This document shows positions 38,377 through 46,009 of a DNA stretch of 51,698 nt, in pieces; within the stretch, counting starts at the first letter, position 1; every line of letters begins with the position of its first letter. Under the pieces are notes generated by a model. It made no database searches. It was not told where the DNA came from and saw nothing but the letters and a program-made list of their open reading frames with translations. The stretch is from assembly GCA_934597585.1 (NCBI GenBank), contig CAKTSA010000010.1:1-51698 (forward strand), given 5' to 3'. This DNA comes from an uncultured Oscillospiraceae bacterium (GTDB taxonomy: Bacteria; Bacillota; Clostridia; Oscillospirales; Oscillospiraceae). Position numbers and translations under genes: made by a program.

Positions 38377-38513
38377 TATTCTTTCTCCTTCTGGTTCTTT
38401 AATTTTTCTAAACACTCTCTAACTACATCACTAAGAGTAGTTCTATTTTGATAAGCGTATTCCTTTAACCACGCCTTAATATCTTCATCAATTCTAATTG
38501 TAATCTTATCCAT
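38376..38513 (-). CDS. Ribbon-helix-helix regulator, 45 residues, no TAG
   Basis: MDKITIRIDEDIKAWLKEYA then YQNRTTLSDVVRECLEKLKN: a beta strand with alternating residues followed by two helices, the CopG/Arc-type DNA-binding fold. Too short for anything else. Coupled to the replication-like gene. Could control the phage replication operon or act as its copy-number regulator. It is free of TAG, though at this length that alone is weak evidence. Confidence 0.75.
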   Translation of the reverse strand: MDKITIRIDEDIKAWLKEYAYQNRTTLSDVVRECLEKLKNQKEKE

Positions 38514-38981
38514 TTCAATTACCTCCATCTATATCTAAGTTTTATTTTTAATTGATTAACTTTGTTTGTCCGATGGTCTTACAAACCGGTAAAAAATATA
38601 GAAGGTGCTATTAAAACACCCTCTATATCAAAAGAAATAAATAAAAGAAAAAGGAGTTAAATAATTTTATGTCTGTCTAATTACATAATATAATAATTTT
38701 TCTTTTAAGTCAAATTTTCACGTTTGCCCAAAAGAAGGACGAAAGACGCAAGCAGGAGCCAAACCACTTACGCCTTTCTATAAATAAAAAATAATAAGGA
38801 GAAAGGAGCACTTTTACTGTGTCCATATATACTTGAAAAATAGATGTATATGATTTTCCCTGTGTGCCCATTCCCGCTAAAAAATCTTTTGACCGGCCTT
38901 AAACCTATTGACATTTTCGCCAGTTTGTATTAACGTAAAGACAGCGCTATACCACACTATAACCAAAAAGGAGAGATTACA
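38514..38981. promoter_or_regulatory. 468-bp non-coding control region with a minus-strand promoter and early hairpin
   Basis: Minus strand: TTGACT (38713-38708), 17-bp spacer, TATTAT (38690-38685). About 60 bp downstream lies a hairpin TATAGAGGGTG / CACCTTCTATA (38627-38597) followed by six T, still about 80 bp before the RHH start. This looks like a leader with an attenuator or early terminator. Plus strand: TTGACA at 38908 with a weak -10, possibly for the gene at 38982. Two AAGGAG motifs (38651 and about 38803) have no substantial frame behind them. No tRNA is visible. Confidence 0.5.
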
Positions 38982-39305
38982 ATGACTGATAAGCCTATCA
39001 AGAACTGGGGTTATCCTGAAATCGCTGAATGGTGTGTTGCTAACAAACAAGTCAAATGGTTAAAAGCAGAGGAAGCCAAGAAGGTTAAGGTTAAGGTCTA
39101 TCCCAAGGTTGAAAGCGTTTCTAGGAATGGTAAGAAGTCGTGGCAGTATGATAAGACCAAACCCTATATGATTGAAGAAAAGGATATTAGTTTCATTGAG
39201 TTGAAGCAGAATTTCCTTGAGAAGTTCGGTTTTAAGGAGCCTAAGAAAGAGAAGAAGCCCACTTTCCACGACCTCATTAAAGCCCTGCCCGATGATGATG
39301 AATAA
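38982..39305 (+). CDS. Unknown 107-residue plus-strand phage protein, no TAG
   Basis: Starts MTDKPIKNWGYPEIAEWCVA, very Lys-rich (KAEEAKKVKVKVYPKVESVS), ends with acidic ALPDDDE. AAAGGAG lies before the ATG. Like the integrase it is on the plus strand, lacks in-frame TAG and has codon use less AT-rich than the late genes. It may be an early or lysogeny-phase protein. No family recognised. Confidence 0.7.
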   Translation: MTDKPIKNWGYPEIAEWCVANKQVKWLKAEEAKKVKVKVYPKVESVSRNGKKSWQYDKTKPYMIEEKDISFIELKQNFLEKFGFKEPKKEKKPTFHDLIKALPDDDE

Positions 39306-39528
39306 GTGATTTTCTGACTTCGTTCCTTTTACTTTCCTACTGTTGGACTAAGTTAGGACTAATCCAGAAGCCCAAGAAATAGACTTTCCGGTTAGTCGTT
39401 CATTGTTATCAAAAAATCTTGACAAATTGGAATAGCCCCATTTCGCATTTTAAGGCACCTTCACGGCGTTTGAATTTTGGGGCTATAACCATACTAGCAA
39501 GGGCTTAAAGCCGTTTCTGCCCCTGTTA

Positions 39529-39582
39529 GAAGGACGCGCAGACACTTTTCCTCTCTCTGTCTGTGCGTCCTTCCATTTTTTT
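39529..39582 (+). terminator. Strong plus-strand terminator
   Basis: GAAGGACGCGCAGACA pairs with TGTCTGTGCGTCCTTC (16 bp, one G-U), followed by CATTTTTTT. The 220 bases between the 38982 gene and this stem contain GGGGC...GCCCC and GGCTT/AAGCC hairpins and may be the 3' untranslated region or a small RNA. Confidence 0.85.
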
Positions 39583-39952
39583 ACCTCTTTTGGAAAAACT
39601 TTACCAGTCCGCACAAAAAGAAAAACCACCCTTTACGGATGGCCTTTCTATGAGAACTTCTTTTTATAACCTATTAATATAAATGAACAACAATCACTAA
39701 ATATAGCGGACAAATAAACTATATTTTCACCTATTGGTTAAAAACAGTTTCATATCTTCGCACAGTCTAATCATTATTTGATTAGGATACCAAGGCAAGA
39801 GGCGTATAAGCCTTAATATCCTTGCCACGCTCCACTACTTCTTATCTTTAACCTATAATTATATTCTAACAAAAATTTTTTCTAAAGTCAAAAACCGGTC
39901 GGATAGGGGTAGTTATGTTGCTATTTTTTACCTAAAATTTGTATCAAAACCC
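39583..39952. other. Non-coding AT-rich stretch inside the right prophage end
   Basis: No frame with a ribosome binding site is seen on either strand, even when TAG is read. There is a minus-strand hairpin near 39615-39645 followed by TTTTTCTTTTT, and an imperfect inverted repeat GGATACCAAGGC / GCCTTAATATCC at 39785-39821. I looked for a tRNA with a CTA anticodon and did not find one. Confidence 0.5.
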
Positions 39953-39982
39953 TTGACAAAAAGGGGTAGATTATGTTAGAAT
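39953..39982 (+). promoter_or_regulatory. Promoter pointing through the right attachment site
   Basis: TTGACA (39953-39958), 17-18 bp spacer, TTAGAAT (39976-39982). In the lysogen its transcript would cross attR and meet the terminator at 40149. In the excised circle it would cross attP and meet the terminator at 18666, making a short RNA of about 200 bases containing the tRNA-Ser 3' half. Confidence 0.6.
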
Positions 39983-40081
39983 CCGAATACCAAATCGTGT
40001 TGAATCGCAAGGAATCTAAAATCGAAAAAATCTTGAAACCGTTGATATTAAAGGGCTGGTGGATTTGAAGCAACTCATCCT

Positions 40082-40143
40082 GACTGGAAATCGTGTTGTC
40101 GTCAAAAGCGGCACGAGGGTTCGAATCCCTCCCACTGCGCCAG
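40082..40143 (+). repeat. attR, right 62-bp attachment repeat
   Basis: Exact copy of 18603-18664. The 5' third of tRNA-Ser is absent here; the bases before it (GGCTGGTGGATTTGAAGC...) give at best a weak acceptor and D-arm, so this is not a working tRNA. The host's original tRNA terminator follows at 40149. Confidence 0.95.
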
Positions 40144-40148
40144 TGAAA

Positions 40149-40180
40149 AACCCTGTAACCATGCCGGTTACAGGGTTTTC
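40149..40180 (+). terminator. Original host terminator of tRNA-Ser
   Basis: AACCCTGTAACC / GGTTACAGGGTT stem followed by TTTTC, five bases after attR. Confidence 0.8.
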
Positions 40181-40228
40181 TTCTGCGTCAAAATGGGGAT
40201 TTGACCATGATTTTGACCACAAACGTGG

Positions 40229-41239
40229 TTACTGACCCTGTTTTTCCTCGCCTTTGGCGAGTCCTCTAAACCGTTCCTGTATACCGCCCACCACCTCGCG
40301 TTGCCGCTTGTCCGAAGGATGGGCGTACACGTCAAGCGTCATCGCTGCCGTGGTGTGGCCCAGCATGTCCTGCAGGGATTTCACATCCGAGCCGCTGGCG
40401 ATCGCAACGGTGGCCAAGGTGTGCCGCAGGTCGTGGGGGCGCAAATCCGGACGGCCAATTTTTTCGGCAATTCTTTTGAAGTGCTTGTAAAATGTCATCG
40501 GGACTATATACCGGCCAAGGTCGTTTGTGAAAACCAAGTTCCACTCGTTGTCCCACAATTCGCCAGCCAGCTTCTCGTTTTCTTCCTGCCGTTTTTTCTC
40601 ATTTTCCAAGCAGGTTACCGCATCTTCTGTCAAGTAAACGGTGCGTGTCTTCTTCGTTTTTGTCGCATTTTTGATGAAGTATGTACCGCTCTTCTGGCGG
40701 TCTTTCTGGAGCTGCTGCTCAATGGAAATGCACCCGCCTTTGAGGTCCACCTTGTCCCATGTGAGTCCAAGACATTCGCCCTCGCGTAAACCGGTGTAAA
40801 GGCAAAACGCGTAAGCGTTTTTGAACTCTGAGTCCGCTTCAATGGCCTTCAGAAATGCCGGGATTTCACCGTCAAGCAGCGGAGTAATTTTATGCTTTTT
40901 GCACTTTTCAATGTCTAAATTTTCGCAGGGATTTTTGACAATGATACCCTTCTTAATGGCATAAGCTAAAGCTGTATGGAGCACCGTGATGACATTCTTG
41001 ACGGTCTTCGGGGAGAGCTTTTTCTTTGACAGTGTTTCTGCCATGTCTTCGATGTCGCCCGGCTGTAAGTCCTGCACACGAATCCCGCCCAAATTAGGGT
41101 TGATATGATTTTTGATAATCCCGATATAACTCGCAACGGTCAGCGGTTCCCGCTTCGTTTTGATTCTTTTCTCGAACCACTCATTTACGCACTCCGCAAC
41201 CGTTGTTGTGCTATTAGAAAAAAGCCTGTCCGTGGAGTA
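40229..41239 (-). pseudogene. Second tyrosine integrase, 5' end missing
   Basis: Tn916/phage-type tyrosine recombinase pointing at attR. Catalytic set is present: Arg in LYTGLREGECLGL, His-x-x-Arg in RPHDLRHTLATVA, His in LGHTTAAMTLDVY and the Tyr of the last motif. The frame is open for about 336 codons but ends upstream at TGA (41242) without ATG, and the usual N-terminal arm-binding domain of 50-60 residues is absent. It probably remains from an older element that used the same tRNA-Ser target. A TTG start at 41092 would give a further shortened protein. Confidence 0.75.
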
Positions 41240-41299
41240 TCATAAAGGTGAGTATGGAAATCGTTGCAAACGATTTGATTTACTGTTAGGAGGACGGCT

Positions 41300-41590
41300 A
41301 TGAAGGTCAAGCTGGATGATTATGAGGTGCGGGTGCTGATAAACGGCTTGGTACAGCAGCACAGGAGCTATGACGCAGAAACGAACGGTCAGATTGACGC
41401 CCTCGCCCTTCGCCTGTGTGACATTGCGGAAGCGATGAAGCCGGGGCGAAAGAAGAAAATCCCCTTTGAGCCGGTAGAAATCAGAGTAATTTGTCAGTGC
41501 CTTATGGAGTGGCGAAATCGAGAGATACAGGCTGAAAGGCACGGTGCCGTGGATGCCTTAAACGAATTGCTGATACGGTTTACCCGCTAA
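41300..41590 (+). CDS. Small conserved mobile-element protein of unknown function
   Basis: 96 residues starting MKVKLDDYEVRVLINGLVQQ, with two similar helix pairs (VLINGLVQQHRSYDAETNGQ and VICQCLMEWRNREIQAERHG), so it looks internally duplicated. Strong AGGAGG site before ATG. It lies just behind the integrase remnant in a region of element leftovers and is probably cargo of the former element. Function unknown. Confidence 0.7.
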   Translation: MKVKLDDYEVRVLINGLVQQHRSYDAETNGQIDALALRLCDIAEAMKPGRKKKIPFEPVEIRVICQCLMEWRNREIQAERHGAVDALNELLIRFTR

Positions 41591-42125
41591 AGAGAAAAGT
41601 CGCTGTCACAGACGGCGGCTTTTCCTTTTCGGGTAGTATTCAAGAAGTCATAAAGTTCCGTGAGTAATGGAAGAAGGCAATGATTTGAGAAAAAGAGAAG
41701 TGTACTATTCTGAAAACTACTTGAGATTTCGGGAAAAATCTGCTATAATACCGCTGTTTATTTATGGGGTGGGGATTTATGTCCTTTTTGCCTTAGAAAT
41801 TATGGAAGGAGGACTTGACTATGGCAAACGGAAATACGACAATTATTGTCGGCTCGGCTCGGCTCGGCTCGGCAGGAGCATAGCGCCGTTTTTTCAGCGT
41901 GTCAAGTCTTATTTCATACAATTTATAACGAACCAGTTGCCGGAGACAGGGCGCATTATGCCTTGGCTTCGGCTTTTTGCGTTTGCCGGAAGGATGGTGG
42001 TTTGATATTGAAGTCCTAACCACGACCGGCAAATCGATCTTTTCCGGTTAAACCTTCTATCTTCTCCGGCGTGTCCGCTGTCGGAGGAAGTAAATAGCGG
42101 ATAGAATTATTTTGGAGGAATGAAA
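41591..42125. other. 535-bp stretch of element remnants
   Basis: Contains an SSB-like stub with a pentanucleotide repeat (41821-41883) and a minus-strand promoter-like pair, TTGACA at about 41905 with TATGCT 17 bp on. A plus-strand frame from 41667 to 42005 lacks coding character and a good ribosome binding site. No complete gene is visible. Confidence 0.4.
41821..41883 (+). pseudogene. SSB-like gene start disrupted at a TCGGC repeat
   Basis: AAGGAGGACTTGACT precedes ATG at 41821. The first residues MANGNTTIIVG match the opening of single-stranded DNA-binding proteins in mobile elements. Five tandem TCGGC units (41849-41873) follow and then TAG at 41881. The rest of an SSB is not found downstream in any frame, so this is a truncated remnant. 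Confidence 0.45.
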
Positions 42126-43805
42126 ATGAAGAAGAAACTTCTAAGCCTTCTGCTTGCGTTGTGCCTTGTGATGGCACTTGTTCCGATGACAGCGTTTGCA
42201 GAAGAAAATGAACAAAGTGGCAAAATTACGATTGCCACCGTCGATGACCTCTTTGCATTTGCAAGTGCAGTAAACAAAGGCGAATACAACAAAAAAACGG
42301 ATGCTGTCATTTCCCTTGAGGCGGATTTGGATTTGGCCGGCTTGGCATGGGAGCCCATTGGATATCCCGGCGAAAGCGAGGACGAGTATTATTTCAGCGG
42401 AAAATTTTATGGTAATGGACACACGATTTCAAACATTGATTTTTCCGCTATATATGAAAAAGATATCATCGGAGGATTCTTTGGCGATCTTGAAGGGGCT
42501 GAGGTTTCCGGCCTAACGATTACGGGAAAAGTTGATGTTACCACCGGTGGAAACCGTATATTTTTTGGCGCAGTTGCAGGATGGGCTTCTGATTCAAAAA
42601 TTTCAAACTGTACATCAGAAGTATTATTCAGTAATAATGGAGCCTATATTTACGGGCCTGTCGGTCTATGCGGTTGGGCAGATAACACTGTGATTGAGTA
42701 TTGCCAGAACAAAGGTAATATTAACATTACCGGCGATATGTCCAGCCTTTATGTTGGCGGAATTGTTGGATATGCAGGCGGAACAAGTGAAGTACGCTAT
42801 TGCGCAAACACTGGAGATATTACGGTTAATGCTCCTCATGCAGGAGGCATTGCTGGTCAGATCAGCGAGAATGCTAAAATCACGAACTGCTATTCCATCG
42901 GTAAATTGACTCCATTGGGCAAAGGAAACGGTGACATTGGAGGAATTGCCGGCACTGTCGGAAGCGATACCACAATCAGTCACTGCTATTTTGGTGGCGA
43001 GATTGATTTGTCACAATACACTGCCACGCTTCCTTATGGGCGCTTTGGCGGCATTGTAGGAAAAGGTTCGGCGACATTTGAGAACAATTTCTTTACCGAG
43101 ATAGAAAATGTCTTTGCTTGCGGAAATAACAGTGCAGCAGGAACAGCTAAGTCTATCGAATATATGGAAACTGAGGATTTCTTTAATGAGATTACTGCTG
43201 CTGGCGGCAATTATAGATTTAATTCTAATGGAACGCCCCTTTTGCCCGCACCTAAGTATACAGTTTCTTTTGTCGTAACACCTGCTGAGTTGGCGAATGT
43301 AGTCATTAAAGTGAATGGTCAGGAAGTAGCAAACCCTGTTGATTTGGAAGCGGGTACTTATACTGTCGAAGTCAATGCAGATAATTGCGAGGTTTTCAAT
43401 CTCAATATTACGATTACGGCTGATACAGCAACTCATACGCAGAACATTGCAATGACTTACTTACCTGCCGACTACACCAAGGTCGACGAAGCCATTGCCA
43501 AAGCAAATGCCCTGAACAAGAATGACTACAAGGATTTCTCCGGAGTGGAAGCTGCTGTCAAGGCTGTTGTCCGTGGTAAAAACATTACGGAGCAATCTGA
43601 AGTAGATAAGATGGCAAAGGCTATCGAAGATGCGATTGCTGCTCTTGAGAAAAAGCCTGCCAGTATCAAACCGGGAACATCCGTTAAGAGTCCGCAGACC
43701 GGCGATACAAGCAACCTTGCTTTGTGGATTGCCCTGTTGTTCATCAGCGGCGGTGCAGCCATTGGCACAACGGTTGTAAGCAGGAAGAAAAAGTACAACA
43801 GATAA
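42126..43805 (+). CDS. Secreted GLUG-repeat surface protein with sortase signal
   Basis: 559 residues. Signal peptide at 1-25 (LLSLLLALCLVMALVPMTAFA, cut after AFA). Residues about 90-360 are GLUG-type beta-helix repeats such as IGGFFGDLEGAEVSGLTITG, VGGIVGYAGG, AGGIAGQISENAKITNCYS and IGGIAGTVGSDTTISHCYF. A FIVAR-like helical unit is seen at about 445-515 (VDEAIAKANALNKNDYKDFS). The C-terminus is SPQTGD, a hydrophobic helix and KKK, a sortase-anchored end. ATG at 42126 is seven bases from GGAGGA; the ATG at 42120 is too close. Likely adhesin or glycan-binding protein on the cell wall. Confidence 0.88.
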   Translation: MKKKLLSLLLALCLVMALVPMTAFAEENEQSGKITIATVDDLFAFASAVNKGEYNKKTDAVISLEADLDLAGLAWEPIGYPGESEDEYYFSGKFYGNGHTISNIDFSAIYEKDIIGGFFGDLEGAEVSGLTITGKVDVTTGGNRIFFGAVAGWASDSKISNCTSEVLFSNNGAYIYGPVGLCGWADNTVIEYCQNKGNINITGDMSSLYVGGIVGYAGGTSEVRYCANTGDITVNAPHAGGIAGQISENAKITNCYSIGKLTPLGKGNGDIGGIAGTVGSDTTISHCYFGGEIDLSQYTATLPYGRFGGIVGKGSATFENNFFTEIENVFACGNNSAAGTAKSIEYMETEDFFNEITAAGGNYRFNSNGTPLLPAPKYTVSFVVTPAELANVVIKVNGQEVANPVDLEAGTYTVEVNADNCEVFNLNITITADTATHTQNIAMTYLPADYTKVDEAIAKANALNKNDYKDFSGVEAAVKAVVRGKNITEQSEVDKMAKAIEDAIAALEKKPASIKPGTSVKSPQTGDTSNLALWIALLFISGGAAIGTTVVSRKKKYNR

Positions 43806-43843
43806 TTGAATAGCGTTCCCTTGCTCCATCTTCCGAGCAAGAC

Positions 43844-43873
43844 AAAAGCGTCGTAGTAATACGGCGCTTTTTT
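43844..43873 (+). terminator. Terminator after the surface protein gene
   Basis: AAAAGCGTCGTA pairs with TACGGCGCTTTT around a GTAA loop and ends in TTTTTT. Confidence 0.8.
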
Positions 43874-43879
43874 GTTACC

Positions 43880-44041
43880 CGGAAGCGACAAACAGCGGCT
43901 TTTGAATGGTGGACGGTAGAGAATAGCGGCACCAAAGCAAGGCCGCTTATATCGAAAGAAAACGCCCAAAATCGCCCCGAAACCATACAGCGGGAAACGG
44001 TTTTGGGCGTTTCTGCGTTTCGGGAGCAAATCGGCAATTAG
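43880..44041 (+). pseudogene. C-terminal remnant of a mobile-element gene
   Basis: Frame reads RKRQTAAFEWWTVENSGTKA and further to FREQIGN, ending at TAG (44039). It has no start codon or ribosome binding site. I take it as the 3' end of a lost gene; it abuts the antitoxin-like gene in the same frame. Confidence 0.3.
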
Positions 44042-44059
44042 GCAGCGATAACCTTTGAA

Positions 44060-44503
44060 TTGGAAAGCAACATCAGGGAACAACTGGCGGCCATCTGCGA
44101 CCGATATAATCTGTCGCTTGAGGAGGCATTTACTTCTTTTGCAGAGGTCGTCGTCCAAGCGGGAAGATTTCCTTACGACATGGAGGTGCCTAACGCGGTG
44201 ACTCAGGCGGCGATGGCTGCCGCCGAGAAGGGCGAGGACCTGTCCGGCTCGTTTGACTCCGTACCTGAGCTGATGGCCGCCTTGGGCTATACACGGGGCG
44301 ATTCGAAGCGCCACACGCTCGAAGAACTGGACAACGAAGAAGATGACGCTGAGATGGACCGCCGCATTTCGTCCGTGGCCTTCGAATCCTATCAGCGGGC
44401 CAAGATGAAGGGCATCCCCGTGGCTCGCTACGACGCAGAGAAAGAGGCAACCTATTTGCTATATCCCGATGGGCACAGGGAGTATGTTGGAGACAACAAA
44501 TAA
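44060..44503 (+). CDS. RelB/DinJ antitoxin-like protein, start uncertain
   Basis: 147 residues. The first half has the DinJ/RelB pattern ITFELESNIREQLAAICDRY, NLSLEEAFTSFAEVVVQAGR, FPYDMEVPN: beta strand, two helices and the characteristic G-R-F-P-Y motif. The acidic C-terminal half (LDNEEDDAEMDRR...) ends with a YLLYPDGHREYVGD strand. The frame runs back from TTG at 44060 only to TAG at 44039, and no ribosome binding site is visible, so the 5' end may be lost. No toxin gene follows. Confidence 0.6.
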   Translation: MESNIREQLAAICDRYNLSLEEAFTSFAEVVVQAGRFPYDMEVPNAVTQAAMAAAEKGEDLSGSFDSVPELMAALGYTRGDSKRHTLEELDNEEDDAEMDRRISSVAFESYQRAKMKGIPVARYDAEKEATYLLYPDGHREYVGDNK

Positions 44504-44520
44504 GCGCAACTTTGGAAAAC

Positions 44521-44558
44521 AAGCCGGCGATCTGCGCGACTGCGCGGATCACCGGCTT
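44521..44558. terminator. Hairpin after the antitoxin-like gene
   Basis: AAGCCGG ... CCGGCTT with inner ATC/GAT and GCGCG/CGCGC pairing. The T run is weak, so it may act as a bidirectional stop or structural element. Confidence 0.5.
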
Positions 44559-44769
44559 GTGCTGTGTTCGCAGAAGACTCCCATAAAAAGCAACTGCTCC
44601 CTCTCTGCAGCTATCTACTAATGTCGGTTTTTGTGCAGATACCAGCAAAACTCGCTCATGAAATGTGGTAAAGCTCAGAAAACTCGCTCATTTTTTGTGA
44701 TTTCGATTGATTTCGCGGCTTGCACCCGCCATAATAGGGGCCATGTAGCGATGCCCGTGTCCTTCTTTG

Positions 44770-45012
44770 TCAGAACGGCAAGGCGGCTCTCGTAAAAGCA
44801 TCTGCGGCGGAGTCCTCCCCGCCGCAGTTATAGCTATTATATTCCCTTTGCTGCGTATCTGCCGCCGCCTCGCGCCTGCGTGTGCTGTGTAGCCGATTGC
44901 TCTTGCAATAATCGCAGGTGCCATGGTTACGGCAGTTGAAGCACACCGCCTTCGCGCCGTGGTACGGCCTGCGGTGCTCTTGGCCGGATGCAATGGCTTT
45001 TTCCAAGCCCAT
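44770..45012 (-). CDS. Small cysteine-rich mobile-element protein
   Basis: 80 residues starting MGLEKAIASGQEHRRPYHGA, with four cysteines in CFNCRNHGTCDYCKSNRLHS that could bind zinc, then a charged helix. It resembles a short protein that I recall next to conjugative and prophage elements in Clostridia. ATG at 45012 follows GGAGAG. Role unknown. Confidence 0.7.
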   Translation of the reverse strand: MGLEKAIASGQEHRRPYHGAKAVCFNCRNHGTCDYCKSNRLHSTRRREAAADTQQREYNSYNCGGEDSAADAFTRAALPF

Positions 45013-45170
45013 GTTATCACTTCTCTCCAATGTTCCTAATGATGATTTTCGAGTCTATTATAGCATATTCGGCACACGACGGTCGTGAATTTTTTGTGAC
45101 CGGCATAGTACTTCAGGCGTGGAACGCCTTGCGCTGGTCTCGGCACTGCCGTCGGAGCAACGGGGGCGTG

Positions 45171-45303
45171 GTTCTGCGCGAAGCTCGTGCGGATGGAAGT
45201 GCTGTCCGCGCCTGAGCTGCGTAGGAGTCGTTGTGTTCACATCAATTGGAGCGGATATGAAAGCAATGGCGATTGGGCTTTGCATGGATGTTTCTATGCT
45301 GGG
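45171..45303. repeat. Imperfect 133-bp repeat, copy A
   Basis: About three quarters identical to 46340-46473. Both copies end near TTTCTATGCT / TTGCTATGCT and flank the RelA/SpoT-fold gene pair. On the minus strand both encode a related peptide (QLRRGQHFHPHELRAE here, QLRHGQNFHPHELHAE in copy B) with many silent differences. No ribosome binding site is seen for it. Confidence 0.65.
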
Positions 45304-45343
45304 TTTAGTTCTTTTACTGGAGCTCAACTGAGGTCTGGGATGG

Positions 45344-45372
45344 TTGACGTGTAATACGTTTTTGGGTATAAT
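45344..45372 (+). promoter_or_regulatory. Promoter of the RelA/SpoT-fold gene pair
   Basis: TTGACG (45344-45349), 17-bp spacer, TATAAT (45367-45372), followed by GGAGG and the ATG at 45404. Confidence 0.85.
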
Positions 45373-45403
45373 TGAGATGTGGCACTGAGAGGAGGTGTCT
45401 CCC

Positions 45404-46009
45404 ATGGTAGAGCAGTTTAGGCAGTTCATAAGCAAAGATGTTCTCGATTTGCTTTCTTATCGGTCTACGCTGGGTCAAAGCCTAAAGCAGATACACTTGT
45501 CCAGAACACCAATAGAGGCTATTCTGGAGGATATAGCTAAGTACAGAGAGTCTTATATCGAAACCTTTGTGCAGGAAAACTTGATAGGTTCCCGCTTCAA
45601 GAGCGATGACTCTATTCTTAGGAAATATGAGAAGGTCCTCCGAACCGGTGGCGGGTTCAAACAGTGCTTCAACGATGTTCTTGGGTTCCGGTTGAAGTTC
45701 GACGAGTATCCTACGGAATTTCCTGATTATTTTCGAGTCGTAGATTTGAGACAAGGAAAACAAGTTGACGACGGATACCGTGCGATTCATCTGTACTATC
45801 AGCGGGATAGCTGGTCTTACCCGATAGAGGTTCAGCTTTGGTGTGGACGAGACTTTTTCTTTAACATTTGGAGCCATCAATACGCATATAAATATAGCTC
45901 TGAAACGATTGGACTGCACTTGCGAGAATTATTTGATGCAGGCGATATCCAAACGGAGCAGGCGTTTAAGAATAAACTGAAGGAGTTGACAAGCACAGAT
46001 GGGCGATAA
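45404..46009 (+). CDS. RelA/SpoT-fold nucleotidyltransferase, possible toxSAS toxin
   Basis: 201 residues. The synthetase fold is visible as DILRK-type helix SDDSILRKYEKVLRTGGGFK, NDVLGFRLKFDEY (for D-x-x-G-x-R), DDGYRAIHLYYQRD and YPIEVQLWCGRDFFFNIWSH. There is no hydrolase domain. It is divergent from the housekeeping alarmone synthetase at 17.7-18.4 kb, has its own promoter and overlaps a small downstream gene by 11 bp. This is the layout of toxSAS toxin-antitoxin pairs, which make toxic alarmones or pyrophosphorylate tRNA. Whether it is toxic cannot be told from sequence. Confidence 0.7.
   Translation: MVEQFRQFISKDVLDLLSYRSTLGQSLKQIHLSRTPIEAILEDIAKYRESYIETFVQENLIGSRFKSDDSILRKYEKVLRTGGGFKQCFNDVLGFRLKFDEYPTEFPDYFRVVDLRQGKQVDDGYRAIHLYYQRDSWSYPIEVQLWCGRDFFFNIWSHQYAYKYSSETIGLHLRELFDAGDIQTEQAFKNKLKELTSTDGR

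Larger units (their letters stand above)
18603..40143. mobile_element. Integrated TAG-recoded temperate siphophage (prophage)
   Basis: About 21.5 kb of AT-rich DNA bounded by perfect 62-bp repeats derived from the 3' part of tRNA-Ser. It carries an integrase next to the left end on the plus strand and a leftward block of late genes. Gene order from right to left: RHH regulator, replication-like protein, GIY-YIG nuclease, two small genes, TerS, TerL, portal, minor head, fibre pair, scaffold, capsid, connectors, tail tube, chaperone with frameshift, tape measure, distal tail, tail tip, tail protein, small gene, holin-like. TAG occurs in frame in 25 of these genes. No endolysin, repressor or polymerase is recognisable. 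Confidence 0.95.

Noticed and set aside
39418..39582. Suppressor tRNA in the GGGGC...GCCCC hairpin region
   Set aside because: The CTA at 39493 does not sit in a 5-bp anticodon arm and there is no T-arm motif.
40082..40143. A second working tRNA-Ser
   Set aside because: Only the 3' part is present. The preceding bases give a weak acceptor stem and no normal D-arm; it is the att repeat.
41667..42005. Protein gene on the plus strand
   Set aside because: No good ribosome binding site, runs through the TCGGC repeat in an odd frame and has no recognisable features.
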